Counted from the first letter of the stretch, positions 1 through 13,029 are shown. The stretch: 64,000 nt of DNA from Eumeta japonica (GCA_005406025.1 BGZK01000092.1:620001-684000), one strand, 5' to 3'. The notes: generated from the letters alone by a model not told the origin. Made by a program: numbers and translations.

Positions 1-1929
1 AGAAAGTAATAAATTGCGCACGTTGGTCGGTAGGATGTTAGGGGAGAGAGAAGTTTCAATTAAGAAGACAAAAAACAATTATTAGGCTTTGTTGATAGTT
101 ACTCTCAACATAGCTTGAGATTGAAAGAGCTAGTCAGGGACTAAGAGAAAATCCACTGAAAATAATCTCCTGATGGGAAGCTTTATTGTATCCTTTGTTA
201 GGTCTAGGAGCTGACTGACGAGGCTTCAAAAAGATGTTTTTGAAGAAAAAAAGTTTTTCTATTAGAGGATGAAGAATTAGGACACTGCCACTTCTGAGCA
301 CTAGGGTTAGAACGGAAGGAGGCCAGTCCTGGATTTGTCAATAGGCCGTGTAGGCCGCGGCCTAGGGGCGGCAGCGTCCTAGGGGCGGCACATTTCGGGA
401 AATTATTATTTTAGAAAAATACATGGGGCGGCGGAAATAAAGTGACCTACACTCATAAAAAATATAAATCCGCCACTGAAGGAGGAAGCAGTGTTTGCAT
501 GTAATTTACCAATAGAGAGATATTTTTTTGAAGCCTCATAATAGGAAATAGATTATTTAACCATAGAAATCTTCTTACACTTCTATCTATCCGGTTTTGG
601 GCAGAGTAGTAGCGGTATGTTGGCTTAAACAGTGAAGACAGGACAGTTCGTCCTCCCTCAAGGTGCAGGACTCGCCTATATGCATATTACCGTATTTAAA
701 ACATGATGGAATAAAAGCCCTTGGGCCTTTGAGTATAAGAAGAGGGTTACGAAGGACAAAAATTAATTTGTAACGACCACCCTATTATATATACAATGAT
801 GTGGTATTATGAATAGTCATTGAAGTTAAATGAGCGAGGCTTCGTTTTTACCAATATTTCGTGTATTATTTTCTTGTAAACGGAAATATTAAAATAAATA
901 CTTATCAATTGCATCGGCAACCTGTTTACATAACTTGCAATAGTCTCCAATATTTTTTTTACATAGGGTATGATTAAAATATTACCTTATTAGTGTATCA
1001 ACAAAAAATTCAAGGTATTCATTTAATTTTTGCAATCCAATTTCATGAGAAGACATCTTAACATAAATACTTGTGTATATGAAATGTATTCACTTACTTG
1101 GGCAGTCGTATAATAATTTACGCGAACCAAGAGGATTCATTTTGTTTTTCAGATTTTACTCTATAACATACATTTCGATGGTTGCGTAGCAATGAATGCA
1201 TAATATTGTGATATTTTAAAATTTGTAATTTCTTTGTGTGTTTGACTATATAGCGAGAATGTAAAAAAGTATTTATTTTGACATTTATAAACGTATCTGA
1301 TAATAAATAGGTCATTTAAACAAAATACGAAAAGAAATCATTTGTGCAAATCAATTTCGCCCTGATGTACTTTTTGGACTTTTTTCTTTAATATGCAACT
1401 GATGTATATAATAATAAAGTCGACATGTACCATGGTTTTGTGTAATAATACAATATATTGCCACCGAAAAAGTTCTTTATATAGGAATATGTGAAAGAAT
1501 CTATTTAAGTTCTACTATTATATATAAACAATAATAGAAATTGTTTAAAAAATTAATTCATTTTATTTCAATTTAATCAATTAAAAATTAGAATAGTACA
1601 TACATTTAGTAGTTTTTTTTTGTGATCCTTCACTTTAAATTAGTTTAAGTGGTAGATAAAAAAAAAAGATGTAATGGTAACATACAGTTCTTGATGTTTG
1701 GTTTTTGCATCACTTTTGGATGGTTAGGTTTGACAATTTTGTCTTGCGTTTTTGGTACTATAATTCATTTTCATATCTCACTATTCACTTAAAATTTAAT
1801 TGATTCATATAGGATATTGTCTTAGTTGTTTTTCTGGAGGTTAAACCTTACATTTTGAAAAAAAAGGTTTGAAAAATTTAATGTGATTGAATATTATAAA
1901 TATCTCGAATTTATGATTAGCGGTTGAAA
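1..1929. other. Intergenic DNA upstream of PCNP
   Basis: AT-rich sequence with no open frame that I can tie to a protein family. Apart from the small hAT-type element at 324-478 I see only A/T runs and short open frames without family resemblance. The 5' untranslated region and promoter of the PCNP gene should lie in the last few hundred bases, but I could not pick a TATA box or initiator with confidence. Confidence 0.5.
324..478. mobile_element. Small non-autonomous hAT-type element (MITE)
   Basis: The left end CAGTCCTGGATTT (324-336) matches the reverse complement of the right end, CAGTGGCGGATTT (466-478), at 11 of 13 positions. Flanking octamers are AAGGAGGC (316-323) and AAGGAGGA (479-486), an 8-bp target duplication with one mismatch, as hAT elements make. 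The interior carries a duplicated CCTAGGGGCGGCA block (about 361-391) and no coding capacity at 155 bp. Confidence 0.7.
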
Positions 1930-4900
1930 ATGAACGATCGAAACGACTACGATGGAGGTAATCAAAATTTCATCCTAATATAAAATAAACAAATCAATGT
2001 TTTGAACTAGTAGGTACTCCTGTTATGATATTCGATTGCATTTGGGTACGATTGATTATAACAATTTCTTCAATCTCAACCATTTTATCTGTTGTATTGT
2101 TAGTGAAACTCAGACTTAAACCATAATTACTTTTCACATTAAATACATATCTGCCTTTATTTATCTTTGCCAGTGTTTTCACATTACCAGGGTCAACTCG
2201 ATCCACGCGTGATGATCTTAGGACAAACAAAAATAGGAATAGTTCAGGCAGCCACTATCGCAGCCGCTCCCGGTCGCCTCAGCAACGACACGATGCGTCC
2301 AAAAGGGAAAATGAAGAGAAATACATGAAGAAATATTCCAAAGAAATGAAAGATGGATGTAATTTTCTTGATATTTTATAACCATTATTTGTTGTAACCT
2401 GAAGAATGTATATAAATAGAAAGGCTAATTTCAGATAGTAAAAAGGACTCTGAATCTTCAGGCAAATGGAAATCGGATGAAGAGGTTCCTGCTCCACCTC
2501 CTCCACCACGTATATCTAAGATATCAATTGCGTTTTCTAAACCTGGTCCAAAGGTGAATTTAATTACCTACTTTTTGTACATTTCAAGTTCATAATTTTT
2601 AATTTAGCTTTTCTTTCCATGTATTTCTAAAGTGTAACAATTAAAAAAACCAAGTATTTGTCACGAAACTGACCCAGAGACAAAGTTTTATGATATGCTC
2701 TGGGGGTGATTCCTCTGGGATTTCAAATGTCGATGGGCAGCAATCCTTTCTGGTGACTCATATGCTTGTTCGCTCCTTTAAATGTCAAAAAACAAAATAA
2801 ATATTTTGAGAAATGAGTAATGATGGCCCAATGATCAAAAGTACTGTTCACACCAGATTGTTACTGAGTTTGTTTCTAATCATAAGTGAATTGTTCCTGA
2901 ATTAAATTAAGGAACTCTAATTCAAACCACTTAGTCCTTCAGAGAGCACAGTATATCAATCACGTTGATGATGTCATCATATCGGTAAAAATAGTCATTA
3001 ACGGTCCAGAATTTTCACTGGCCCAGCATAGAGCTTAAGGTCCAAGTCCAGTATGAAATAAAAAGATTGTAGGAGGGTATGTTTTAACAGTGGACGATTA
3101 TCTGAAAAAATCTAAAAAATGCCCCTTTTAAAAAAGTGCATTTTCACAAACAGTGTTAATCAATAATAAGTTCAAAATCTAAAATACAACCTTGAAAAAA
3201 TCATTCTAAATTGTGAAACAAGAAAATATTCTCATCTAAAATTATTATGTACAAAGTATTCGATATTTACTGTTTATTATAGAAACAAATTTCACACTAT
3301 ATTTTATTGTATTCAATACATATTAATAGTGATGTTCCGAAGATAGCTGTGGTTGTATGCCACCTATCCTATCAAAGCAATACATTCTAACTTCATAAGC
3401 TTAAGGTGAAGTGCATTATGCTATACATGTAGATGAAGCCATATGACCATATATGAGGTGGTATACGACACCTCTGAATATCACTATAAATATGTAATAA
3501 ATACATTAAAAATGTTTTAGTTGTTTATTTATAATAATAAAAGCCTTTATTCAGAAAAGTTACATGCATTGCATTTTAATTTACTTAATATTAATTTTGC
3601 CTCAACATCCCTGTCTGTATGCCTCTTTTGATAAAGGCCTCTTCCAACTGTGATCATTCTATATCGCTGACCATTCACGTCCATGAATCACCAGCTACAG
3701 CGATTATCTTATCGGCTAGCTTTCTGGGTGGTCTTCCACGTTTTCCTTTCCTATTTCTTGCAAACCAATGCATAAATTTTTTAATCATTTTTCTTTGTCT
3801 CTCACTGCGTATCCTATGCATTTCTAATTTGGTTTTTTGAGGCTCATTGTTGAAGTTTGTTTTGGTGTGTTTAATGATAGTTGTGGTTTTTACTTTGGCT
3901 TCTCTTTCTTTTTCCCATCATGCCTTTTTTCATGGTGTTTTGGTACATTACAAGTTTCCTGTTGTGGCATTAACTGATTGCCTAGGTCTAATATCCATAT
4001 ATTATTCCAAGTAATATACAATATCGAATAAGTTCCACTTGACTAATTTCTTTATTTAATAAATAATAAATATTGAATAATTTGTACATAACAATTTCAG
4101 ATGAGAATATTTTCTTGTTTCATATATTTTAGTAGTTGAATTTTAGCTTTTTGTAATTTTTATTTAAATTATTTTAAAGATATAAATTCATGATAAAGTA
4201 TTTGTAGATATACTTGATGTATTTTTCTTGTTTAGGCTATAACTTATTATTAAAACATAAATATAACTTTAACAAGTTTACCATAGTCCATAATGAATTA
4301 TATATTTATTATACCTATATGTATTTTGGGTAGGTTTGAAGAAAAAATATGTTTGGTTCACATCTGAGACATGATTTTAGAAATTATTCCCAATTATTGG
4401 GTGCGGGCATGCAAAGCCAAGAGCAAGAGCTAATAATATATTTGAAATGTGCTAATTAGGCCCTTTCATTTGATACTTTATTATGCTGGGTATATAATAT
4501 AAATAAATATAATTTAAAAAAAAATATTTTGTTCATGACATGTACTTTAGAGGGCGCTATATTCACATTTGTGACATCACAGCTTGTAATCAGCAATTGA
4601 TCAAAATGCTTCCAACGAAACTTCAATTGTAAAGTTGTGATAAGTAGTTAGATATTATGAGGGAACACATGAACATACATAAACAATGACATACATACCC
4701 ATTAAAATCATTACTCACCTTTTTGCTTTATATAAAAAGGGACTGAAATCCTAAGTCTGGGACTTAGGATTTCAGTTCCTCTTGGTTCTCACTCTACTAC
4801 AATGCTATGACATTTTATCATAACTATCATACTTTGGTACTTTACATACATAAAATATCTCCTGTCTTTGCCTCATTTGTTACTTTCCAACTAAAGAATT

Positions 4901-6321
4901 CGTGTTTTAAGCAATTATATAAATTACAATTATATATTGTTTAGATGTTTATGGTTAATTGTATCAAAAGATAAAAAATACTTAATGCTTATAAATTGCA
5001 TTTCTTTTGGTACAATTTACCATTAATATAAGACAAATTTGAATAATAAAGAGGTTTCTTTTAGTGTACTATTTTGCACTTATGTCACTTGTAAATTTAA
5101 TCTTAAGAGTTTTATTAAATTTCATCTATAGGTAGCGCCCATCAAAATGAGTTTAAACAGTCCAGCTGCGAAAGCTGTTACGTCGACTTCGAAACCAAAA
5201 TTGGCTGCCGTCTTCAATGCAGATGATGATGATGAACCAGAAGAAATGCCGGCTGAAGCTCGTATGAGAATGAGGAATATTGGCAGGTTTGAGTTTTTAG
5301 AATAAAATATAATAAAAGAAATTATACATTGCTTTGAAAATACCAGTTCACTTATATTTCTCTGAAGAGAATAAAACTATTACTGCTAGGAGCTGACTGA
5401 TGATAACACCCTGGTAATACATATATTGGTTAACTACTCACCATCATTATAAAATCATTGTCATTAGACTGTTGCTGTTTGTATTACTCTGCCCAAGAGG
5501 TAACTGCCACATTTTATGATGCTCTTGCATAATTGTGACCCGGTTTAATTCTTGGTATTAAAATTACAGATGAACATGGTAAGCATACTTATTGATCACT
5601 AATTATTATTAAAATTATTCATGATATTTATAAAATAGAGGACACTAAAATTTATTACTAATCAAAAGACTTCTTTTTGAATTTGATAAATTAATATGAT
5701 GGTGGGTTGTGCCTGTGTATCTGCATTTTTTGTTATGCAAGAAGTTATTCTTGTCCCGAAGAAATAATCCTTTATATGAAGAACTATATGCTCCAATTGG
5801 AATATGATATATACACAACATATCCTTGCTCTGCATAAACAAAGCAAGTATGGGGGATAAAAAATATTTAGATCTAAATAAACATGTTTTTTGGTTTGCT
5901 CATTATTGTGATTTATATTCCAATACCATTATATTTTAATGATGCTAAGGACTTGAGACAAACTATATTTAAATATCTTTATCCATGATAAAGTTTTGTA
6001 TTATTGGTGAAATCATTTTTTAATAAATGATATTTTTTTGTTATAGGGTTTTTAAAAGCATTAATTAAACTCAAATTATCCATTTGATATCACTTGATGT
6101 CTATATTTTTGGTAATAAATTTTGTTTTGTCTTGTTTGCTTTCTAGAGAAACACCCACTTCTGCAGGACCAAACTCTTTCGGTAAAACAAAGCAGGGATT
6201 TTGTGATTCCAAGAAAGTCTTTGAGAAGAACTTGAAACAAGCACTTGAAACCGCTGACAAATCAGCTGCACCAGCTCCATCGAAACTCCCGCAAACTATT
6301 TACAAAATTAGTGGTCCTTGA
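1930..6321 (+). CDS. PCNP: PEST proteolytic signal-containing nuclear protein (PCNP)
   Basis: Five coding exons read 1930-1957, 2191-2358, 2435-2553, 5132-5286 and 6147-6321, all with GT/AG borders and compatible phases (1, 1, 0, 2), giving 214 residues; human PCNP is about 178. The C-terminal half holds the family's conserved block: an acidic run [10 protein letters not shown], then RMRMRNIGR, then [11 protein letters not shown] (about residues 132-168) and a charged tail. The middle has a proline run followed by [10 protein letters not shown] (about 90-99). The N-terminal part has a short RS-rich stretch (SRSRSP). PCNP is a small, largely disordered nuclear protein linked to ubiquitin ligase binding and cell-cycle control in mammals; no catalytic activity is known. 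Start is the first ATG in frame; exon 1 codes only nine full codons. A poly(A) signal AATAAA lies near 6463. The last two exons identify the family beyond reasonable doubt; exon 1 is least certain. Confidence 0.92.
3600..3850 (-). mobile_element. Non-LTR retrotransposon relic (C-terminal tail) in PCNP intron 3
   Basis: Read on the minus strand, this stretch encodes [20 protein letters not shown], then after a stop MVSDIE, then after a second stop [15 protein letters not shown]. That is the recognisable end of an insect non-LTR reverse transcriptase polyprotein (GRPxxRWxDD ... W ... DRxxWxxLEEA). It is opposite to the host gene and is broken by at least two stops, so it is a dead fragment. No poly(A) tail or target duplication was delimited. 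Confidence 0.65.
4739..4779. repeat. Short foldback, 19-bp arms
   Basis: GGGACTGAAATCCTAAGTC (4739-4757) is followed after TGG by its reverse complement (4761-4779) with a single mismatch near the outer end. It lies in PCNP intron 3 on the sense strand. The 3-nt loop argues against a microRNA precursor; it may be the remnant of a palindromic transposon end. Confidence 0.7.
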
Positions 6322-8014
6322 CTCAGCATTATATATATATGAATGCATGTAGATATATATACATAAAATGAATCATCAGATTATTAAGTAAAATTCATAT
6401 ACTTCCATTAACATCATTATGTTCCTTGTGACATCCAAGCACTACTTCATCATGTTTTTATTAAATAAAAGTGATTGTCTGTAAAGTTTATGTACCTTGT
6501 TATTATTAATTAACATGGAATTGCAACAAAATCGTTTTTCTATTTAGATAAGCCAAAAAATGTACATATTTCATGCTACCTTTTTAGGTATTTCTATTTG
6601 TGCATCCGTTCGGTATTAGCAGCTATATCAATTCGAAAAGAAAGACTTTCATCTCCATTAAACATTCATCAGTAAATATTTGATAAAATATACTGGATAT
6701 TTCTTAAGCTGTTAACTGTTATGTATTTAATCTTGTTATGGAAACAAATAAATCTACAGTCTGAACAATTTTGAGCCTAATACTTCACATTATGATTATA
6801 TGATAAGTACAGAAAAGAAACTCAGTACTGAGTCTCCGATGATTGTCTGTCTTCTGTTTCAAGCATTTTACTCGGGATGTGTAAAAAAATTTGAAAAAAA
6901 TCATAATAATGAATAAAATATGTTCTTAAACAAGGATGGCAATTATTTTGACAAGATGGAAGGAGAAGGTATTTAAGCTAATGTTGTCTAAACTCAATAT
7001 TTTTTTCTTTCCAGTTGTTAGTTTTAGTTTAGTTGTCACAAAAGCTTTTTTTTTTGAAATATTTATTTTTGTTAACTTAGAAGTGTGTTTCAAAAGTATA
7101 TATTTACAAATATGGATACATTTAAATTCAATTCAGTCAGCAGAATATATATATATATATATATTTATATGTAATGCATTCCCCAAATCTTTCATAGTTC
7201 AATATAATTTCATATTGCAATATGCCACCACTATAACATACTCGCTTTTGCCTGTGGGTCCACCCACATAGACATAAGATTCAGCAATTTTGATTTCCCA
7301 TACAACATCTTATCGTCTATTTTATCCCTTTCAGGTTTAATTAAAAAAACAATGTATCTATTTTTTATTTTTTTATTTCTATGAGTAACTAACTTCAACA
7401 GTTTCGATTTTCCATATATGTATTTATGTAGGTACCTATTTCACAATTTTTAAAAAATCATCTCCTAGTGCTCTCCTACGTTATAACAGAAATCTCTAAC
7501 TCTATATATAGATCCAGTACAAAATGTCGGAAAAAAAAAATTATGCTGATTGGTTATCTTTGTACACGCACAGCGAGCCGAACACAAGCAACCATACTAA
7601 ATATTTTAAAAAAGCACATAAGAATTAAAGGCAACACTTGTGAAATCAACCCTACGGCTAGTGCATAGTATCTGGTATTAGCATGGTGTATTATGACAGT
7701 TCCTTTTTAGCCCTTTAATAAAACATTCTAACAAAAAATACTAGATTTTGTTAAAACAAGATCATCTTTATTTAAAGGCTTTAAGCTTCTAAATAGGATT
7801 ACGAACTATAAAAATAGGTAATAATTATTGATATCAGAAAGTCGGCATGTCAAGTTTTCGTGCACGAGTACAGTCAACATGACAAAATTTCATTTTATGT
7901 TTATTTTAATTCTTAAAATTTTTGAAAAACAAACTTTTATTCAAATACTCTAAAAAGGAAAATATACACATTAAAGTACATTCAATCAATTTTTCATTTT
8001 TTTGTATTTTTGCT
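6322..8014. other. PCNP 3' UTR then intergenic DNA
   Basis: The first roughly 150 bases are the likely PCNP 3' untranslated region, ending after AATAAA near 6463. The rest is AT-rich with a short (AT)n run at about 7146-7164. No open frame resembles a known protein. Confidence 0.5.
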
Positions 8015-10397
8015 GGACAACAATGCTTTATTATTGCAAAAGTTCTATGCCTTCCATAAATTCTATCAGAATCACTCTCGAGCGATCACAAACTTTTTCC
8101 CATTCATTCTGGCCTATTTCAACCACTTTTCCTAAAACCAATATTTATTTTTAGCACTGAATATGATAATTTTTTATTTGAACCCATATATTTTATATTG
8201 AGTATAGATCTGGGTGATATGGCGGCAATCTTAAAACTTGAATATTATGTTCTTTTAAAATAATATCTATTGTGTATTCAGTAAATCTAACTTTGTTTGT
8301 TTATGTGATACAATTCTGGTTTGAATAAATTTTCATTGAATTAAATATTATTTTCTCTCAACCCAAGAATCATTTCTGATTTTAAGAAGTTTGAATTTGG
8401 GCCTCTATTGGACAATGTATTATGATATGGGGCATTGTCAATAATTGGTATGGATTTTCAGGTAAATTGGAATCAATTGCTTCTGTAGCCATTTTTGTAA
8501 TTTCTCCATTCATGGCTGTTTGGTAATCTTCCGATTTATTTTTGAAGATTCGAACACCAGTGCGCCTTCAACAAAACCCATTTTACATCCTGCATGTACA
8601 ATGATCAGTTGGTCGCCTTTAGTTACAGGTTTCTTGTGACCTAGTTTAGTCATCTGACCATGATTTTTCAGTTTGTGGTTTATATTTATTTAAGATTCAT
8701 CCATATAAATAAGATTTTTTCCAGCTTCTCGCAATCATCGAATTCCCCTAACGTATTTTATTTTTTGGCATCTTATTTCAAATTTGATAATCAAAATTAC
8801 CCTGCTATCTTTAGTTTTGCGGAAATTAAACTCAAGTTTTTTTTTTAATATAATGCAAAGTGTATCCTTCCTGCCTTTAAAGTTAATTTCTTAAAATTAT
8901 TAATATTAGAAGTACAAATAAGTTTGCACCGTCTTGAGAGAGATGGCATGGCACGAGGCTTACGTTGGAATTCGCAGATAAACCAGCTTGAAAATTAGGT
9001 TGCTCATTCAAGAACAACATAACTCTATCATATTATTAACTTCATATATTTGTTTTTATCCAAAAATATCTACATTTGAGCCAATAAGCGTCATTTGGGG
9101 GAACTTTTAATTTACAATTTTAATTTAAAAAAATCTGCAGCTGAGGCACATCAATTGCTCGTAGAAGCATACAGTAAGGCTGCCTTGAGTGAAGGAACAT
9201 GTGAGTGATTTCAAAAGTTTAAAAACGATGATTTTGAGGTAGAAGACAAAGATCGCAGTGGAAGGCCAAAAAATTATGAGGATGCAGAATTGAAGGAAGA
9301 TTCGTCTCAACTACACAAGGAACTTGCACTTACTTTAGATGTCACTCAGCAAGCAGTGTCGCATTGTTTAAAATCGTTAGAAATTATTCATAAACAAGCT
9401 GATTGGGTTCCATACGAATTAAAGCTGAGAGATGTTGAACACCGATTATGCATGAGTGGAATGCTGCTAGCTAGGCATAAAAAAAAAATTTACATCGAAT
9501 CTTCACTAGTGATGAAAAGTGGATACATTATGATAATCTAAAAAGAAGAAAATAATGGGACTACCTGGCCATGCGTCAACATCCACAGCAAAACTCAATA
9601 TTCATGGAAAACAACTCATGCTGTGTATTTGGTGGGATCAGCGGTGTGGTGTATTACGAGTTGCTTAATTCGAGCGAAACAATCACTGAAACTCTATACC
9701 GAACACAATTGATGAGATTGAGCCGAGCTCTGAAAAAATGCCCTCAATACTACTCCAGGCACGACAAAATTATTCTTCTACCACCACCAATGACGGCACC
9801 AGATATTGTGTAGTTCGACTATCGTCTGCTGTTCTGGTCAATGGCACATGCTGTCAGAGCAGCAGTTCACATTATATGAAGATACCAAAAGTGGAGTCGA
9901 TTTATGGATATCCTCAAAAGATAAGGAGTTCTTCAGACTTGGAATCCGAACGCTGCCTGAACGATGGAAAAAAGTAATTGCTAGTAATGGACAATACTTC
10001 GATTATAATTAAATTACTGTTCATTCCGAATCAATATTATTTTGTTGACAATAAAGGTCGGAAACTTGTACTCCTAATAATTTGCGGAGAGTTGGCAATG
10101 TTTTATAACGAATGTGATAATTATGTATTATTCTTTTAATAACATATAAATAAAAATCGTCTAAATTTAAAGGCACCGACAATTTAGGTCTCCTATTTTT
10201 TTTTTGGCATTGACAACTTGATTGTCATTTTTGTACAAGAATGTGTAAATATGATAGCCATAGTTGTTTGTTTCTTTGCTACAATTTTTCTAATAGATTT
10301 GTAACTTATGCCGGTTGCTTTCGCGACATCCAAAAATCTTTCCAAAATACTCCTCTGTAAACGTTTTACTTTTGACTTCCTTAGCTTCTTCAGACAT
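8015..10397 (-). mobile_element. IS630/Tc1-type DDE transposase relic, split by a mariner
   Basis: Read on the minus strand from an ATG at 10397 (MSEEAKEVKSKTF), the frame gives a helix-turn-helix-like segment REATGISYKSIRKIVAK, then RPKLSVPLNLDDF and LPTLRK up to position 10081. It resumes on the far side of the mariner at 8903 with KKLTLKAGR, NFRKTKDSR, KIKYVRGIR, IYMDES, KGDQLIIVHAGCKMGFVEGA, IIDNAPYHNT and LRLPPYHPDL. These are landmarks of an insect DDE_3-type transposase, with the first Asp in IYMDES and the second in DNAPYHN; the final Glu expected after HPDLNPI is lost. Several frameshifts and stops make it a pseudogene. Terminal inverted repeats were not located, so the outer limits are those of recognisable coding sequence. 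Confidence 0.75.
8906..10078 (+). mobile_element. mariner element, degenerate, nested in a DDE relic
   Basis: The left terminus TTAGAAGTACAAATAAGTTT (8906-8925) matches the reverse complement of the right terminus, TTAGGAGTACAAGTTTCCG, imperfectly, and TA dinucleotides flank both ends (8904-8905, 10079-10080). The plus strand encodes a mariner transposase in pieces: KSAAEAHQLLVEAYSKAALS near 9130, DVEDKDRSGRPKN-like text near 9240, then EDSSQLHKELALTLDVTQQA (from 9296), WVPYELKLRDVEHRL, GVVYYELLNSSETITETLYR (about 9640) and, after more frame changes, LPERWKKVIASNGQYFDYN ending at 10012. There are at least three frameshifts or stops, and the DNAxPH segment is disrupted, so no active enzyme is possible. 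At about 1.17 kb it is close to the normal 1.3-kb mariner length. Confidence 0.88.
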
Positions 10398-10405
10398 TTA
10401 TTAAA

Positions 10406-10432
10406 ATATATATATATATATATATATATATG
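10406..10432. repeat. (AT)n microsatellite
   Basis: An uninterrupted run of about 13 TA dinucleotides lies just upstream of the DDE relic's first ATG on the minus strand. Confidence 0.9.
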
Positions 10433-10677
10433 AATTTTAGTTAAGGATCTAAATCTTAATTAAAAATATTAATGTTTTTTATGCTAACTGTACTACTCTT
10501 CGAGAGCGTTCTCACGTTCTCACTCGCTGACTGCCGCAGCGCAACTGAGTCATTATGATTGGCTGTTACGAAATTCGAACTGTAAAATTTTGACTTCTGC
10601 GCAAGTACGTCCAGCGGCATTACTCTTCCAGGCAGATTGTAACTTGGGCTGTGCATTGATATATCAATCAGTCAGTT

Positions 10678-11105
10678 CATATACAGGGTGTAAGGGACAG
10701 TCGAGCAAATACTGAAGTTCTAAATATAGACTACCATTTTAAATCTCTGATCAGTGTTCTTTATTTCCGGAAACGCAATTCTAAAATTTTGATATGTGAT
10801 TACCACGCAATGTAACGCAAACTCGCGCTGTGTGTATTATCTAGCAATACGCACCCCCGTACGCACCAGTGTTGATTATTGTATCGCGCGTTACATTGCT
10901 GTTTGTTGAAATTGTTTTTTTTTTTATTTTTATTTTTTTTTTTGCATAGGATGGTTTGTTTGCTTAGTATAAACAATTTTACTTAAAAAAAATCAGAAAA
11001 TTTTTAAGATTTCCAGAGAAAAATTCGTGCCTATCGTTTCAGAATCATGGTCTGAAGCCACCATTTCAGTATTTGCCCGACCGTCCCTCACACCCTGTAT
11101 ATGAT
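10678..11105. mobile_element. MITE with long terminal inverted repeats
   Basis: The sequence TCATATACAGGGTGTAAGGG near 10678 recurs as the reverse complement at the other end (about 11070-11105). The match continues through GACAGTCGAGCAAATACTGA versus GACGGTCGGGCAAATACTGA, so the imperfect inverted repeats are roughly 40 bp. The interior is non-coding and about 350 bp long. Flanking TA or ATAT suggests a TA-targeting element, but the exact end is ambiguous because CATATA itself is shared by both sides. Confidence 0.75.
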
Positions 11106-13029
11106 AATTAATTTGAATTAATATTTTCAAAATGTGTAATAATGTCTATACATATATTAAAATGACACATCTTGTCTGTTTAATTTCTTTTCATGAGAAA
11201 ATGAATACGATTTTCTTTTTTTTTTTAGATCTTAGTTATTTGGCTAGATTATAGGATATATTTAATTAAATACAGTAACGTATGAAAGATAACGCTGAAT
11301 GAAATCAGAAAAAAAAAGACGCTTATGGGATGCTTAAACGGCTTATGTTGAGTAAACCTTACAATGTATCAAGTAAATATACTACTATACAATTGTAAAC
11401 CTTAAAAATACAAAAAAATCTACAATAACTTTCCTCCCCTTTGATGATATGCGATGAGGTACTGAGCTTCTTCACCGCCACCTCTTTAACATCACATATC
11501 ATTTTATTAAAAAGCACTAAATAATTTGATATTATAATAAGTTGTTATCAAATTTGACATGGCAAAGAGAATATGATGAAGCAATAATCGACAATGTTAA
11601 CATATTCACATGATACCTCACAGATATGTGAAATGTCGAATTAATCTGAATATCCAGTCCGTTTCGAAATGTATTTAGGTGAAGACCCGTTGGCAGTAGC
11701 TTACACAAATGTAGTGTTTGTGTTTATTGTTACTAATAAACAAAATTAAAATCATTTTGAATGCATGGAATTTATAGAAGTAGCCTTCATTTTTTCGAAA
11801 ATAAGTAAGTGATTTTGAAAAATAATTAAATCTGGTAGAACCTGGAGTTTCAAAGATCATAATTGATCGATCAACCATATCAACAACTGTAATTTTTGAG
11901 GTGATGAATATTGACAATGTCAATCAATGGCAACCTGGATACATCTTAATGAAAGATGGCTTAATACAGGGTATTAACATTTAGGCGTCGCTACATTTAT
12001 GACATATAAATTATATATTCTTATAATCTTAGTATGAACAAGTTTGTCTCACACTTGGGTAGTTTTTTACATGATTTGAATAGCAGTGACAAACAGTACA
12101 AATAGCTTTCCACATACATCATTTGCTTATATCTAAATCACTTTCTCTCTACGAGCATAGAAACTGCAACAGAAATTTAAAACTGTAACTTGAACCTGAT
12201 ACTAGAGGATGTTGATAAATCTATTATCAAACTAAATGGAATTATTTATGCATAACACATTATAAGTAATTCATACTTAATAGGCAACTCACTAACAGCG
12301 CATTACAAGTCTAGTACCTTCCACACAGCAATTAAAACTCTTCATGGATAAAAGAAATGTTCAATCTTTATTCATGCAAATCAAGTATAAAAAGTAGATT
12401 AAGATGACATTTACATTTTCGTCCTATAGTCTATACATCCTATAGGTCTCAATACATCTAATAATACATATTTTGCAAAAATACTTAGTTTTAGTGTAAC
12501 CAACTAGATGGAAAATGCAACTGAGAATTTGAATTTGGACTGTCAAAACTCTGAATGTCCAATGATTATGCCAATATACACAATCCAATGTAATAATCAT
12601 ATCGCTAGTGGATATATGTAGCAGAACAAAATTTTAAATATATAAGAAAACAAATTGCTAAGTTTACAATGTAAATGAAATCAACACAGTAATTGGAAAA
12701 CCATGCTACATGGAATTAATACACCATAAAGTATGAAAAACTATAAATTTATTAAGTTAAATTGTAGTTTATGCATGTTTGTGTGAAATATTATAATTTT
12801 TTTAAATCTGCAACACAATAAAATCTTGAGACTTTTATAAAGTGTAGTTGTGAGTCCAACCATGTACAGCTACAAAGAATTATGATACTGCTCTTTTGAA
12901 AAGTGAAATGGAACTTTGCAGATGATCATATTCTGGCAAGTACCCTTAAACAGTGTAGAAAAAAACACTAGCAATAATATTATAACAAATCCACATTAAA
13001 CAGTAGAACAGATTAGTTACGCAAATGAC
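11106..13029. other. Intergenic DNA, no gene recognised
   Basis: AT-rich. The only patch with coding-like composition is on the minus strand near 11515-11420, a frame of about 45 codons starting MICDVKEVAVKKLSTSSHII. I do not recognise it with confidence and suspect a transposon fragment. ORFs at 11675-11923 and elsewhere show no family resemblance. Confidence 0.45.

Noticed and set aside
4739..4779. Foldback considered as a microRNA precursor
   Set aside because: A 3-base loop and 19-bp arms are too short and tight for a normal precursor.
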